Source: Pigmentiphaga daeguensis (lineage in GTDB: Bacteria > Pseudomonadota > Gammaproteobacteria > Burkholderiales > Burkholderiaceae_B). Taken from it: a stretch of 64,000 nt of DNA. The notes under the pieces were generated by a model. It searched no databases and was not told where the DNA came from. It saw only the letters and a program-made list of their open reading frames with translations. The stretch spans positions 248,001 to 312,000 of the forward strand of contig NZ_BAAAEN010000002.1 in NCBI RefSeq assembly GCF_039523035.1, in the 5' to 3' direction. Positions 52,252 to 60,482 of the stretch are shown here, piece by piece (position 1 is the stretch's first letter; each line of letters starts with the position of its first letter). A program made the translations under genes and the position numbers.

Positions 52252-53310
52252 CTAGGCGTCGCCGCCGTGCTTGTAGGTGTCCAGCCGGTTGTAGAGCGTC
52301 TTGAGGCTGATGCCCAGCGTGCTGGCAGCCTGGCGCTTGTCGCCGCCGAAGTGGGCCAGCGTCGCGAGGATCAGCTCCCGCTGCGCGTCGGGCAGCGGTA
52401 TCCCCACCGCCAGTTCCAGGCTGCCCTCGCGCCGGACCACCCGGCGATTGCGCGGAGCGGGTTCGGGATTCTGCACCTCGACCTCGTCGTCGGCCAGAAT
52501 GAACGCCCGGTGCACGGCGTTCTTCAGTTCCCGGACGTTGCCCGGCCAGTGGTACTGGCGCAGGCCGTCCAGGGTGCCGCGGGCGAAACGCTTGCGGGTC
52601 TTCTCGGTTGCGTTGAGCTGGTCGAGGAAGCGCTGGGCCAGCAGTTCGATGTCGGCGGGACGCTCGCGCAGCGGCGGGACCCGCAGCGGGAACACCGCCA
52701 GCCGATAGAGCAGGTCTTCGCGGAAGCGTCCTTCCCGCACCGCCACCTGGGGGTCGCGGTTGGTCGCGGCGATGACCCGGACGTCCGCGGAAATCTGTTC
52801 CGTTCCGCCGACACGGTGGAAGGCCGAGGTCTCCAGCACGCGCAGCAGCTTGATCTGCATCTCCGGGGCCATTTCCGTGATCTCGTCCAGGAAGATGGTG
52901 CCGCCGGCCGCACGTTCGAAATATCCCACGTGCTGCTGGATGGCGCCGGTGAAGCTGCCTTTCTCGTGTCCGAACAGTTCTCCCTCGATCAGCGTCGAGG
53001 GGATGGCACCGCAGTTGACCGGGATGAAGGGGCCGGTATCGCGCGGGCTCTTCTCGTGCAGGGTGCGCGCGACCAATTCCTTGCCCGTGCCGCTTTCGCC
53101 CACGATAAGCACCGTCAGCGCGGTGGGCGCCACTTTGTCGATCTGCTGGTACAGCTCCCGCATGGGTATCGAGGCGCCGTACAGCAGCCCGTAGTGCTGG
53201 GGCGGCGGAGCCGGGCGCACGGGTTCGGCCGCGATCGGGGCGGCGGGGCCGGACGCCTCGTAGGGCGTATCGGTGTCCAGGATCGGTGCCAAGGCTTCGT
53301 CAGGGCGCAT
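52252..53310 (-). CDS. Sigma-54 activator without receiver domain (PspF-like)
   Basis: This 352-residue enhancer-binding protein has a short Pro-rich N terminus and then an AAA+ domain with Walker A GESGTGKE, the sigma-54 loop as GSFTGA, and Walker B GTIFLDEITEM. It ends in a Fis-type HTH (RQAASTLGISLKTLYNRLD). It has no REC, GAF or PAS domain, like PspF, so activity is probably set by a partner or by its amount. The ATG at 53310 has an AAGGA site at good spacing. ATG at 53328 is an alternative. It is convergent with the phospholipase-D gene. Confidence 0.9.
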   Translation of the reverse strand: MRPDEALAPILDTDTPYEASGPAAPIAAEPVRPAPPPQHYGLLYGASIPMRELYQQIDKVAPTALTVLIVGESGTGKELVARTLHEKSPRDTGPFIPVNCGAIPSTLIEGELFGHEKGSFTGAIQQHVGYFERAAGGTIFLDEITEMAPEMQIKLLRVLETSAFHRVGGTEQISADVRVIAATNRDPQVAVREGRFREDLLYRLAVFPLRVPPLRERPADIELLAQRFLDQLNATEKTRKRFARGTLDGLRQYHWPGNVRELKNAVHRAFILADDEVEVQNPEPAPRNRRVVRREGSLELAVGIPLPDAQRELILATLAHFGGDKRQAASTLGISLKTLYNRLDTYKHGGDA

Positions 53311-53614
53311 CGCCTGTTCCTTCCGCATGAGTCTCCAGGGTGGGGCCGGGGCGGGAGTGCCCACGGCAGGGCGGGAGTCCCATTCTAAGCAAGGCGTCCC
53401 CCGCCCAGGAAGCCGGTCGCGGGGGGTATGGTAACGGGCTGTCGCAAGCCCCGCGCGGGTCGGGGGAATTTACAAGTTTTCATGTAATTCTTACCTATTG
53501 CTTGCACTTGGGCCAGGAGAGCGCGGGCCGGAACGGAAACTGCGGCGGCATGGGGCCGAACACCGCGCCGGATCCGTCCCCGGCCCCTGGGGCAGTCTAT
53601 ACAAGGAGTAAGCA
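53311..53614. other. Intergenic region between a sigma-54 activator and the DUF1328 gene
   Basis: This 304-bp divergent region has an AT-richer island at 53468-53512 with the inverted repeat TTACA-N8-TGTAA (53470-53487), possibly an operator. On the minus strand a GG-N10-GC arrangement with TTGCTT at its -12 (53402-53388) is a weak sigma-54 candidate for the activator gene. No coding frame or RNA gene was recognised. Confidence 0.4.
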
Positions 53615-53776
53615 ATGTTGCGATGGGCAGCCATTTTCTTCGTAATTGCCTTGATTGCCGCATTATTCGGGTTTGGCGGGATCGCCTCCGGAGCGGCGGA
53701 GATCGCGAAGATCCTGTTTTATATTTTCGTCATCGTCTTCGTGGTCACGCTCCTGCTTGGAGCGTTCCGACGATAG
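53615..53776 (+). CDS. DUF1328/YtjA-family small membrane protein
   Basis: This 53-residue protein beginning MLRWAAIFFVIALIAALFGF has two hydrophobic helices, a conserved GGIASGAAEIAKILF link and an RR end. The composition and length match DUF1328 proteins, which are common stress-associated inner-membrane proteins of unknown mechanism. An AAGGAG site precedes the ATG by 6 nt. It is followed 32 bp later by a DUF883 gene, a frequent pairing. Confidence 0.88.
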   Translation: MLRWAAIFFVIALIAALFGFGGIASGAAEIAKILFYIFVIVFVVTLLLGAFRR

Positions 53777-53808
53777 GGATGGCGTCTGGAACGTCAAAAG
53801 GAGCGAAT

Positions 53809-54129
53809 ATGGGCAAGTATCGGGTTGCGGGACTGCGCGACGTGGAGGGCGCCATCGGCCAGGTTCGGAGCCTGGTCGAGGATGCCGAGGCGCTCCTGCG
53901 GAACACCGCCGGCCACGCGGGCGGCGAACTCGAGGCGGCGCGGGCGCGGCTGCGCGACCAGCTGGACCGGGCCCAGGACCTGTTCCAGGACGCGCGCCGC
54001 AGCGCCGCCGAGTCCTACCGGCAGGCGTCCGCCCAGACCGATGCCTATGTCCATGACAATCCCTGGCGGGCGGTGGGCATCGCCATCGCGGTGGGCGTCG
54101 TCATAGGCCTGCTCGCGCCCAGGCGCTAG
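53809..54129 (+). CDS. DUF883/ElaB-YqjD-family protein
   Basis: This 106-residue protein has a long amphipathic helical region (about 10-80, EGAIGQVRSLVEDAEALLR onward, with coiled-coil character). A C-terminal membrane helix carries the family signature DNPWRAVGIAIAVGVVIGLL. YqjD-type proteins are tail-anchored and can associate with ribosomes in stationary phase. The ATG at 53809 has an AAAAGGAG site. It is co-oriented with the DUF1328 gene and the response regulator. Confidence 0.85.
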   Translation: MGKYRVAGLRDVEGAIGQVRSLVEDAEALLRNTAGHAGGELEAARARLRDQLDRAQDLFQDARRSAAESYRQASAQTDAYVHDNPWRAVGIAIAVGVVIGLLAPRR

Positions 54130-54183
54130 CCGCCGTTTCCGTCCCCCCGTTTCCAACCTCATCGTATCGAGGAGCCTGACTGC

Positions 54184-55569
54184 ATGCCGCATGTCCTGAT
54201 CGTGGACGACGAACCGAATACCCGGGCAGCCCTGGCGGAAATCGTCAGCGCCGAGGGGTTCACCAACGCCGTTGCGGGCGACCTCCGGGAGGCCCGCATT
54301 CAGATCGTGCGCCAGAGTCCCGACGTCGTGCTGACCGACCTGAAGCTGCCGGACGGCAGCGGGATGGACCTGTTCAAGGAGCTGGACCCGTCCATCCCCG
54401 TGGAGGTCATCCTGATCACCGGCCACGCCAGCGTGGAGAGCGCGGTCGACGCTCTTCGCCTGGGCGCGGCCGACTATCTCATCAAGCCGATCAACATGCA
54501 GCGCCTCAAGGCCATCCTGGACCGCATTCCGCGGGCGGGCGACCTGAAGGCCGAGATCGGTTCGCTGCGCGGCGAGCTGCGCCGCTTCGGCCGCTTCGGC
54601 CGCATGCTGGGCGGTTCTCCCGCCATGCAGGACCTGTACGACCAGATCGGCAAGGTCGCGCCCACCGAGGCGACCGTGCTGCTGATCGGCGAAAGCGGCA
54701 CGGGCAAGGAGCTGGCGGCCCAGACGCTGCACGACCTGAGCCTGAGGCGCAAGCGCCCGTTCCTGGCGGTGAACTGCGGCGCGATTTCGCCCAACCTGAT
54801 CGAGAGCGAGATGTTCGGCCACGAGCGCGGCAGCTTCACCGGCGCCGAGCGCCAGCACAAGGGCTATTTCGAACGTTCGCACGGCGGCACGCTGTTCCTG
54901 GACGAGATCACGGAGATGCCCATCGAGCTCCAGGTCAAGCTGCTGCGCGTGCTCGAGACCGGATTGTTCATGCGCGTCGGTACCAACCAGGAAACCGAAT
55001 GCGACGTGCGCATCATTGCCGCCACCAACCGCAACCCGCAGGAAGCGGTGGCCGACGGCAAGCTGCGGGAAGATCTCTATCACCGCCTGAACGTCTTTCC
55101 CATCCATCTTCCGCCCTTGCGCGAGCGGGCCAAGGACGTCGAACTCCTGGCCCAGAGTTTCCTCGACATGCTCAACGAGACGCACAAGTCGGCCAAGGCC
55201 TTCTCGCCCGCCATGCTGGCCGACATGGCCTCGCATGCCTGGCCCGGCAACGTGCGCGAACTGAAGAACTACGTGCATCGTGCCTTCATCATGACCGATG
55301 GCGGCCTGATCGACACGGTGGCGGCGCCCATTCAACTGGCGCCTGCCGGCAAGACGGAAAGCGAGCCCATCGTCACCATACCCGTGGGTACATCGCTTGC
55401 TGAGGCGGACCGGCGGCTGATCTTCGCCACCCTGCAGCACTGCGGGGGAGTCAAGAAGCACGCGGCCGAAGTGTTGGGCATCAGCCTGAAGACGCTCTAC
55501 AACCGGCTGGAGGATTACGCCGCAGACGACGCCCGCGAGGCGGACATGCAGGACGTGCCGGTTTCCTGA
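54184..55569 (+). CDS. Sigma-54-dependent response regulator (NtrC family), orphan
   Basis: This 461-residue regulator has an N-terminal receiver domain (1-120) with phosphorylatable Asp52 in DVVLTDLKLPDG. An AAA+ domain follows, with Walker A GESGTGKE, the loop GSFTGAE and Walker B GTLFLDEITEM. A Fis HTH ends the protein (KKHAAEVLGISLKTLYNRLEDY). No histidine kinase gene is nearby, so the phosphodonor is unknown. Its HTH resembles that of the receiver-less activator 1 kb away, so both may recognise related sites. Confidence 0.94.
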   Translation: MPHVLIVDDEPNTRAALAEIVSAEGFTNAVAGDLREARIQIVRQSPDVVLTDLKLPDGSGMDLFKELDPSIPVEVILITGHASVESAVDALRLGAADYLIKPINMQRLKAILDRIPRAGDLKAEIGSLRGELRRFGRFGRMLGGSPAMQDLYDQIGKVAPTEATVLLIGESGTGKELAAQTLHDLSLRRKRPFLAVNCGAISPNLIESEMFGHERGSFTGAERQHKGYFERSHGGTLFLDEITEMPIELQVKLLRVLETGLFMRVGTNQETECDVRIIAATNRNPQEAVADGKLREDLYHRLNVFPIHLPPLRERAKDVELLAQSFLDMLNETHKSAKAFSPAMLADMASHAWPGNVRELKNYVHRAFIMTDGGLIDTVAAPIQLAPAGKTESEPIVTIPVGTSLAEADRRLIFATLQHCGGVKKHAAEVLGISLKTLYNRLEDYAADDAREADMQDVPVS

Positions 55570-55618
55570 GCGCGCCTGCTGCCGTCGCGAAAGGCGCCAA
55601 GCGCCATGGAGCCCTGAT

Positions 55619-55792
55619 ATGTCCCCGTCGTACGCGCATTCCGTTCCCCCGGATCCTCCCGTCAAGGATCCGCCACCGGTCGGCGATCCCCCCAACCAGC
55701 CGGTGGGGGATCCGCCGGTGCCGCCGGCCCAGCAGCCCGATCCCATCGATCCCGAGCTGCCTCCTCCGCCTCCCGCGCCGCCGGGCGAATAA
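55619..55792 (+). CDS. Short proline-rich repeat protein
   Basis: The frame codes for 57 residues, with DPPV/KDPPPVGDPP-like units repeated and a run of six prolines near the end. A GGAG precedes the ATG by 8 nt. No family is recognised. Conserved small Pro-rich proteins occur in related genomes, but a spurious frame in GC-rich DNA cannot be excluded. The GGATCC/GGATCCGCC DNA repeats are a by-product of the repeated Asp-Pro codons. Confidence 0.45.
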   Translation: MSPSYAHSVPPDPPVKDPPPVGDPPNQPVGDPPVPPAQQPDPIDPELPPPPPAPPGE

Positions 55793-55796
55793 GGCG

Positions 55797-55812
55797 CGGC
55801 ACGCTACGTGCT
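55797..55812 (+). promoter_or_regulatory. Sigma-54 promoter of the DUF1269-like membrane protein gene
   Basis: CGGCACG-CTAC-GTGCT carries GG at 55798-55799 and GC at 55810-55811, exactly 10 bp apart. It matches TGGCACG-N4-TTGCW at all but two consensus positions. The predicted start near 55823 is 24 nt before the GTG start codon at 55847. Confidence 0.75.
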
Positions 55813-55846
55813 GGCAACTCCTCATCCGTGATTCGAGGAGATTGCC

Positions 55847-56464
55847 GTGTCGCTCATCGTCGCTGCCCGTTTCGACTCCTTTCCCGAGGCCGAGGAGGCC
55901 GGCCGCAAACTGTTCGTCGCCGGCTTTGCCCATGAGGACGTCTCCATCTTCTTCGTCAATCCCGCCGGCCAGCATGACCGCTATCCCCTGGGCGGAGACC
56001 AGGCCGCCGACCCGGGCGCGCGCAAGACCCGGCGCGGCGCCGTGGCGGGCGCTGCCCTGCTGGGCCTGCTCGGAGCCGTCATCGGCTCCATCGTCTGGCT
56101 GTATGCCGCCGGCTCCGTGCTCGCGCTGATCATCGCGGTGGGTGTCGGCGCCTACATCGGCTCGCTGGGCGGCGCACTGGTGGCCACCCGCAGCGCCTCG
56201 CGCGCCTACCGGGCCGGCCACAGCACGGGAATGCGGCGCGCCGGCGTCCTGACGGCCGTCCACGTCACCGTTGCCACCGAAGCCGCCGCCGCGCAGGTGC
56301 TCAGGGACTGCGGCGGCAAGGACGTGGAGCAGGCCGAGGGCCGGTGGCGCGACGGCGACTGGGTGGACTTCGACCCCGTGGCCGCTCCCGTCCTGAGCGA
56401 CAAGGTGCAGGCCAGGCCGTCCGATGCCATGGATTCCCGGGAATCCCGCGCCATGCAGCACTGA
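55847..56464 (+). CDS. Membrane protein with glycine-zipper helices (DUF1269/17M-like)
   Basis: This 205-residue protein has an N-terminal soluble alpha/beta part (SLIVAARFDSFPEAEEAG, about 1-55). Two Gly/Ala-rich hydrophobic segments at about 62-87 and 90-115 resemble glycine zippers, and a C-terminal soluble domain follows. Similarity is to stress proteins of the DUF1269/general-stress 17M sort. It starts at GTG 55847 with a GAGGAG site. A sigma-54 promoter lies just upstream, so it is a likely target of the neighbouring activators. Confidence 0.75.
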   Translation: MSLIVAARFDSFPEAEEAGRKLFVAGFAHEDVSIFFVNPAGQHDRYPLGGDQAADPGARKTRRGAVAGAALLGLLGAVIGSIVWLYAAGSVLALIIAVGVGAYIGSLGGALVATRSASRAYRAGHSTGMRRAGVLTAVHVTVATEAAAAQVLRDCGGKDVEQAEGRWRDGDWVDFDPVAAPVLSDKVQARPSDAMDSRESRAMQH

Positions 56465-56485
56465 CCCCGAGCGCTACCCGGGATG

Positions 56486-56773
56486 TCAACGGCCGCGGGT
56501 CGCGTCGTCTTCGTCGTCGCCGGGGTGCGAGCGGGCCAGGCGTTCCTCGTCCACCACCTCGTCGGGCAGCACGTCGGCGCCGGTACGTTCTTCCTCGTCG
56601 GGGTCGACGGAGAGCCGTTCTCCCGTCCTGCTCGAATCCGTGCCGGCCTCGTCCTCGGGCAGCCCGGCCAGATCGCTGCCGGAGTCGGAGGTATCGCTGG
56701 GACCGAGTTTGCCGTTCTTGCTGCTGTCTTCCGGCAGGCTTTCGCCCGTGCCTAGCAAGGTACTGTTGGACAT
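56486..56773 (-). CDS. Small acidic, probably disordered protein
   Basis: This 95-residue protein is dominated by Asp, Glu, Ser and Gly (for example LPEDEAGTDSS and VDPDEEERTGAD), has no hydrophobic segment and is predicted to be intrinsically disordered. The ATG at 56773 has a GGAG site 6 nt upstream. Function is unknown. A sigma-54-like promoter is present 75-90 bp upstream. Confidence 0.6.
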   Translation of the reverse strand: MSNSTLLGTGESLPEDSSKNGKLGPSDTSDSGSDLAGLPEDEAGTDSSRTGERLSVDPDEEERTGADVLPDEVVDEERLARSHPGDDEDDATRGR

Positions 56774-56844
56774 GGCGTGCTCCTTTTCACAAGCTTGGCA
56801 GGGGAATTGTCGCGCCGCGCGACATCCCCGCTCAAGCCTGCCGA

Positions 56845-56860
56845 CGCAAACCGCGTACCC
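56845..56860 (-). promoter_or_regulatory. Candidate sigma-54 promoter of the acidic protein gene
   Basis: On the minus strand GGGTACG-CGGT-TTGCG has GG and GC at the required 10-bp spacing and a perfect TTGC. It differs from consensus at the T before GG, at the first C of CACG and at the W after TTGC. It would start transcription about 60 nt before the ATG. Confidence 0.45.
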
Positions 56861-56874
56861 GGCCGCGAGCCGCC

Positions 56875-57516
56875 CTAGGCGGTGGCCGGCGTCTTGTCCT
56901 TGTATTCGCACAGGTCGGCGATGCCGCATTGCGGACATTTGGGCTTGCGCGCGACGCAGATGTAGCGTCCATGCAGGATCAGCCAGTGGTGGGCGTCCAG
57001 CAGGAACTCCTTGGGCACGACCTTGAGCAGCTTGTCCTCGACCTGGCGCACGGTCTTGCCCGGCGCGATGCCGGTGCGGTTGGAGACCCGGAAGATGTGC
57101 GTATCGACCGCCATGGCCACCTGCCGGAAGGCGGTGTTGAGCACCACGTTGGCGGTCTTGCGGCCCACGCCCGGCAGGGCCTCCAGCGCGTCGCGGTCGG
57201 CGGGTACTTCCCCGCCGTGCTGTTCCAGCAGGATGCGACAGGTGGCGATCACGTTCTTGGCCTTGGTCTTGTACAGGCCTATGGTGCGTATGTACTGGCT
57301 CAGCCCCTCTTCGCCCAGGGCCAGCAGCCGCTCGGGCGTGCCGTGTTCGGGGAAGAAGCGCCGCGTGGCCAGGTTGACCGACTTGTCCGTGGCCTGCGCC
57401 GACAGCATGACGGCGATCAGCAACTGGAAGGTCGACCCGTATTCGAGTTCGGTCTGGGGGGAGGGATTGGCGGCGCGCAGGCGCTCGAAGATCGCTAGTC
57501 GTTTGGCGGTGTTCAT
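56875..57516 (-). CDS. nth: Endonuclease III (base-excision repair glycosylase)
   Basis: This 213-residue DNA glycosylase/AP lyase removes oxidised pyrimidines. The helix-hairpin-helix LPGVGRKTANVVLNTAF holds the catalytic Lys near 121, and VDTHIFRVSNR the catalytic Asp. The C-terminal Fe-S motif Cys-x6-Cys-x2-Cys-x5-Cys (CVARKPKCPQCGIADLC) is complete. The start at 57516 gives the family length. It follows rnfB by 40 bp, an arrangement also seen at the end of rsx operons in gamma-proteobacteria. Confidence 0.97.
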   Translation of the reverse strand: MNTAKRLAIFERLRAANPSPQTELEYGSTFQLLIAVMLSAQATDKSVNLATRRFFPEHGTPERLLALGEEGLSQYIRTIGLYKTKAKNVIATCRILLEQHGGEVPADRDALEALPGVGRKTANVVLNTAFRQVAMAVDTHIFRVSNRTGIAPGKTVRQVEDKLLKVVPKEFLLDAHHWLILHGRYICVARKPKCPQCGIADLCEYKDKTPATA

Positions 57517-57556
57517 TCGGACACGGCTTGGGCCGTTGTTGTGATGAAGGACGAGG

Positions 57557-58201
57557 TCAGTGCGCGCGCCGGGAACGGGCCCGGGCGAGAGCGGCCTCCA
57601 GTATGGCACGCTTGCGCTCGGCCGCCTGATCGCCGGCCTGCGCTTCGGCCGGCAGGGCGGGGGACGCAGGCTCTGCCACGGCCGAACGGGCGCGCAGCCG
57701 CTCCTGGTCCTCGCGGCTCTCGCGGTCCAGCCGCGCCTGGCGACGCTGGTGGCGGGCGCGGGCCGCGGCGGCGTCGCCGTCGGTCCAGGCGCGCGCCGGT
57801 TCGACGGGCTCCATGCTGATGCAATCGACGGGACAGGGGGCCACGCACAAGTCGCAGCCCGTGCACAGGGCCGCCAGCACGGTATGCATGGCCTTGTTGG
57901 CGCCCACGATGGCATCCACCGGGCAGGCCTGGATGCACAGCGTGCAGCCTATGCAATGCTGCTCGTCGATACGGGCTACCTGCAGGGGAAGATGCCGGCC
58001 CCGCGTCTCGTCCAGGGGCAGGATGGGCTTGCCGAGCACCGCCGCCAGCCTGGCGATGCCGACATCGCCTCCGGGCGGACAGCGGTTGATGGGTACCTCG
58101 TCATCGACCAGCGCCTGCGCATAGGGCCGGCAGCCGTCATAGCCGCACTTGGTGCACTGGGTCTGCGGCAGTTGCGCATCGACGAGATCGACCCGATTCA
58201 C
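57557..58201 (-). CDS. rsxB: RnfB/RsxB-like ferredoxin without membrane anchor
   Basis: This 214-residue iron-sulfur protein has the RnfB-type 4Fe-4S motif CTKCGYDGCRPYA near 16-28 and then two ferredoxin CxxCxxCxxxCP motifs (CIGCTLCIQACP and CTGCDLCVAPCP). A charged, helical C-terminal tail follows. The hydrophobic N-terminal helix of membrane RnfB is missing and no other rnf genes are present, so it is a stand-alone electron carrier. It is encoded just before nth, whose Fe-S cluster it might supply with electrons, which is speculative. Confidence 0.9.
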   Translation of the reverse strand: MNRVDLVDAQLPQTQCTKCGYDGCRPYAQALVDDEVPINRCPPGGDVGIARLAAVLGKPILPLDETRGRHLPLQVARIDEQHCIGCTLCIQACPVDAIVGANKAMHTVLAALCTGCDLCVAPCPVDCISMEPVEPARAWTDGDAAAARARHQRRQARLDRESREDQERLRARSAVAEPASPALPAEAQAGDQAAERKRAILEAALARARSRRAH

Positions 58202-58214
58202 GGCTGGCTTCCGG

Positions 58215-59468
58215 TCAAGCCGCGTCCCGGTGCTGGCGGATGAACTCGGCGATCTGGGGACAGATGACTTCGCGCCAGCGCCGGCCCGAGAAAATGCCGT
58301 AGTGCCCGCAGCGCGGGGCGGTGAAATGGCGCTTGCGATCCGCCGGGATGCCGCTGCACAGGTCCTGCGCGGCCTGGGTCTGGCCCGACCCCGAGATGTC
58401 GTCCAGCTCGCCTTCGATCGTGAACAGCGCCACCGAGCGGATGTCGGAAGGCTTGACCAGGTGGCCGTTCACCTTCCAGACGCCGCGCGGCAGCTCGAAG
58501 TCCTGGAACACGGTGCGTATCGTGTCCAGGTAGTATTCGGCGGGCATGTCCAGGACCGCGTTGTACTCGTCGTAGAAGCGGCGGTGGGCCTCGGCATCGT
58601 CATCGTCGCCGCGCACCAGGTCCAGATAGAAGTCGTAGTGCGACTTGAGGTGGCGGTCGGGATTCATGCTGACGAAGCCCGCGTGCTGCAGGAAGCCGGG
58701 ATAGACCTTGCGCCCCGAGCCGGGGAAGCGCGGCGGCACTCGGTGGATGAGGGTGTTCTCGAACCAGGAGTAAGGCTTGGTCTTGGCGAGGTTGTTGACC
58801 TGCGTGGGGGACTTGCGCGGGTCGATGGGGCCGCCCATCATGATCATGCTGCGCGGCAGCTTGGGGTCGTTGTCCGAAGCCATCAGCGATACCGCCGCCA
58901 GCACCGGCACCGTAGGCTGGCACACCGAGATGACATGGACGTCCGGGCCCAGCTGGCCGATGAAGTCGCGGATGTAGTCGACGTAGTCGGCCAGGTGGAA
59001 GGGGCCGGCCGACTGCGGCACCATGCGGGCGTCGATCCAGTCGGTGACGTAGACGTCGTGTTCGGGCAGCAGGGCGCGCACGGTATCGCGCAGCAGCGTG
59101 GCGTGGTGGCCGGACAGCGGCGCCACCAGCAGCACCGTGGGGTCGGGCTTGCGCCGGGCCGCGGCCTTGCGGGGCGACACCGGGGTGCGCACGAAATGCA
59201 CCAGGTTACAGAAGGGCCGGGCCGCCGCGATCTGTTCCGTGACGGTGGCCTCGGCGCCGTCGAGCGTGGTGGTGGGCAGGTCCCAGGCCGGTTTCTCGTA
59301 GTCCTTGCCCAGCCGGTACAGCAGCTCGTAGCCGGCCGCCAGCCGCCGCGACAGCGGGGTGTAGGCAAGCGGGCTATAGGGATTCGAGAACAACTGGGCC
59401 GACGCATCGGCGAAGTGGGCAAAGGGCGTCAACAGGGCGCGCTGCCATTCATGTAATTGGTACAGCAT
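58215..59468 (-). CDS. phaZ: Intracellular polyhydroxybutyrate depolymerase
   Basis: This 417-residue enzyme mobilises PHB granules. The nucleophile region VISVCQPTVPV puts the catalytic residue at Cys183, the same number as in Ralstonia PhaZa1. His and Asp candidates follow in the C-terminal half (GHYGIFSG). The ATG at 59468 gives the family N terminus MLYQLHEWQRALL. The upstream extension to 59558 is rejected. It has its own GGAG site and lies 13 bp before rnfB on the same strand. Confidence 0.94.
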   Translation of the reverse strand: MLYQLHEWQRALLTPFAHFADASAQLFSNPYSPLAYTPLSRRLAAGYELLYRLGKDYEKPAWDLPTTTLDGAEATVTEQIAAARPFCNLVHFVRTPVSPRKAAARRKPDPTVLLVAPLSGHHATLLRDTVRALLPEHDVYVTDWIDARMVPQSAGPFHLADYVDYIRDFIGQLGPDVHVISVCQPTVPVLAAVSLMASDNDPKLPRSMIMMGGPIDPRKSPTQVNNLAKTKPYSWFENTLIHRVPPRFPGSGRKVYPGFLQHAGFVSMNPDRHLKSHYDFYLDLVRGDDDDAEAHRRFYDEYNAVLDMPAEYYLDTIRTVFQDFELPRGVWKVNGHLVKPSDIRSVALFTIEGELDDISGSGQTQAAQDLCSGIPADRKRHFTAPRCGHYGIFSGRRWREVICPQIAEFIRQHRDAA

Positions 59469-59565
59469 CTTTGCTCCAGACCACGGGATGGGCAATCGAT
59501 TCACCAGTAAACCGATTATATTGCATTGCACAATCGGTGTGTCACGCCGGCCGCGCAACTCGGTG

Positions 59566-60372
59566 TCACCAATAGTTTTCCACGGCCAGATTGCCTGGTT
59601 TACCCCGCCGGGAGGCCCCGAAACCGCGTTCCGCCAGCAATTTGCGCAAATCAGACACCATTTCGGGGTTGCCGCACAACATGATGCGCGAACGCGACGG
59701 ATCCAGCGTGACGCCGGCCCGGCGTTCCAGCTCGCCGCTGGCGATCAGCGTCGTGATGCGGGCATCCATGGCGCCCTCGACCCGCTCGCGCGTGACCGAG
59801 GGCAGGTAGATCAGCTTGCCCGGCTGTTCCCGGCAGAATTCGCCGAAGACCTCGTGGTCGCGCAGCCCTTCTATGGTGTCCCGGTAGACCAGTTCCTCGG
59901 CCGTGCGCACGCTGTGGACCACGATCAGATGATCGTAGGTCTCCCACACCTCCAGGTCCTGCAGGACGGAAACGAACGGGGCGAGCCCCGTGCCGGAGGC
60001 CAGCATCCACAGATCCTTGCCGCTGGGGAACGCGGCGGTGGTCAGGAAGCCGAAATTGGTCTTGTCGACGTAAAGCTTGTCGCCTTCGCGCAGGTGCTCG
60101 AGCGCGCTGGTGAACTCGCCGTCGGGCACGACGATGGAGAAGAACTCCAGGAAATCGTCGTAGGGCGCCGACACGATCGAATAGGCCCGCCAGACGATGC
60201 GGCGGCCCGACCCGTCCTCGGCGTCCGGATCCGGGCGCTCGATGCCCAGCCGCGCGAACTGTCCCGGCACGAACCGGAAGCCGGGCGAGCGCGTGGTGCG
60301 GAACGAGAAGAGCTTGTGCGGCACCCAGGTCTTGACCCAGGTAACCGTCTCGACGGTGTACTTGTCCGACAT
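59566..60372 (-). CDS. fpr: Ferredoxin-NADP+ reductase
   Basis: This 268-residue FAD enzyme transfers electrons between NADPH and ferredoxin or flavodoxin. It has the FAD motif RAYSIVS near 61-67, the NADP motif ASGTGLAPFVSVLQD and an aromatic C terminus ENYW typical of bacterial FPR. The start at 60372 is preferred over a 13-residue upstream extension. The neighbouring ferredoxin gene fdxA, 110 bp upstream, is a natural electron partner. Confidence 0.94.
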   Translation of the reverse strand: MSDKYTVETVTWVKTWVPHKLFSFRTTRSPGFRFVPGQFARLGIERPDPDAEDGSGRRIVWRAYSIVSAPYDDFLEFFSIVVPDGEFTSALEHLREGDKLYVDKTNFGFLTTAAFPSGKDLWMLASGTGLAPFVSVLQDLEVWETYDHLIVVHSVRTAEELVYRDTIEGLRDHEVFGEFCREQPGKLIYLPSVTRERVEGAMDARITTLIASGELERRAGVTLDPSRSRIMLCGNPEMVSDLRKLLAERGFGASRRGKPGNLAVENYW

Positions 60373-60399
60373 CAATCCATTAATTCCGGGCGGCGGGTT

Positions 60400-60482
60400 A
60401 CCCCAGGGCACAGCGGATCCGGCTCCGCCGGTCCGCCAGTGCCGCCCCCTGGGGGGCGCGCGTCAGCGCGTAGGGGGGGGCC
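60400..60482 (-). repeat. Dispersed GC-rich intergenic repeat, copy C (short form)
   Basis: In inverted orientation this carries the CCTACGCGCTGACGCGCG, CCCAGGGGGCGGC-CTGGCGGACCGGC and AGCCGGATCC modules of copies A and B but lacks their central block of about 80-90 bp. It lies between fdxA and fpr and touches the fdxA stop codon. Confidence 0.75.

Noticed and set aside
53388..53402. Minus-strand sigma-54-like element before the receiver-less activator
   Set aside because: The -12 TTGCTT is good but the -24 region has only GG. It is kept as a remark in the intergenic entry and not listed as a promoter.
55640..55730. Repeated GGATCC/GGATCCGCC units as a direct-repeat or CRISPR-like array
   Set aside because: Unit spacing is irregular and follows the Asp-Pro codons of the small proline-rich frame. 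There are no spacers of constant length.
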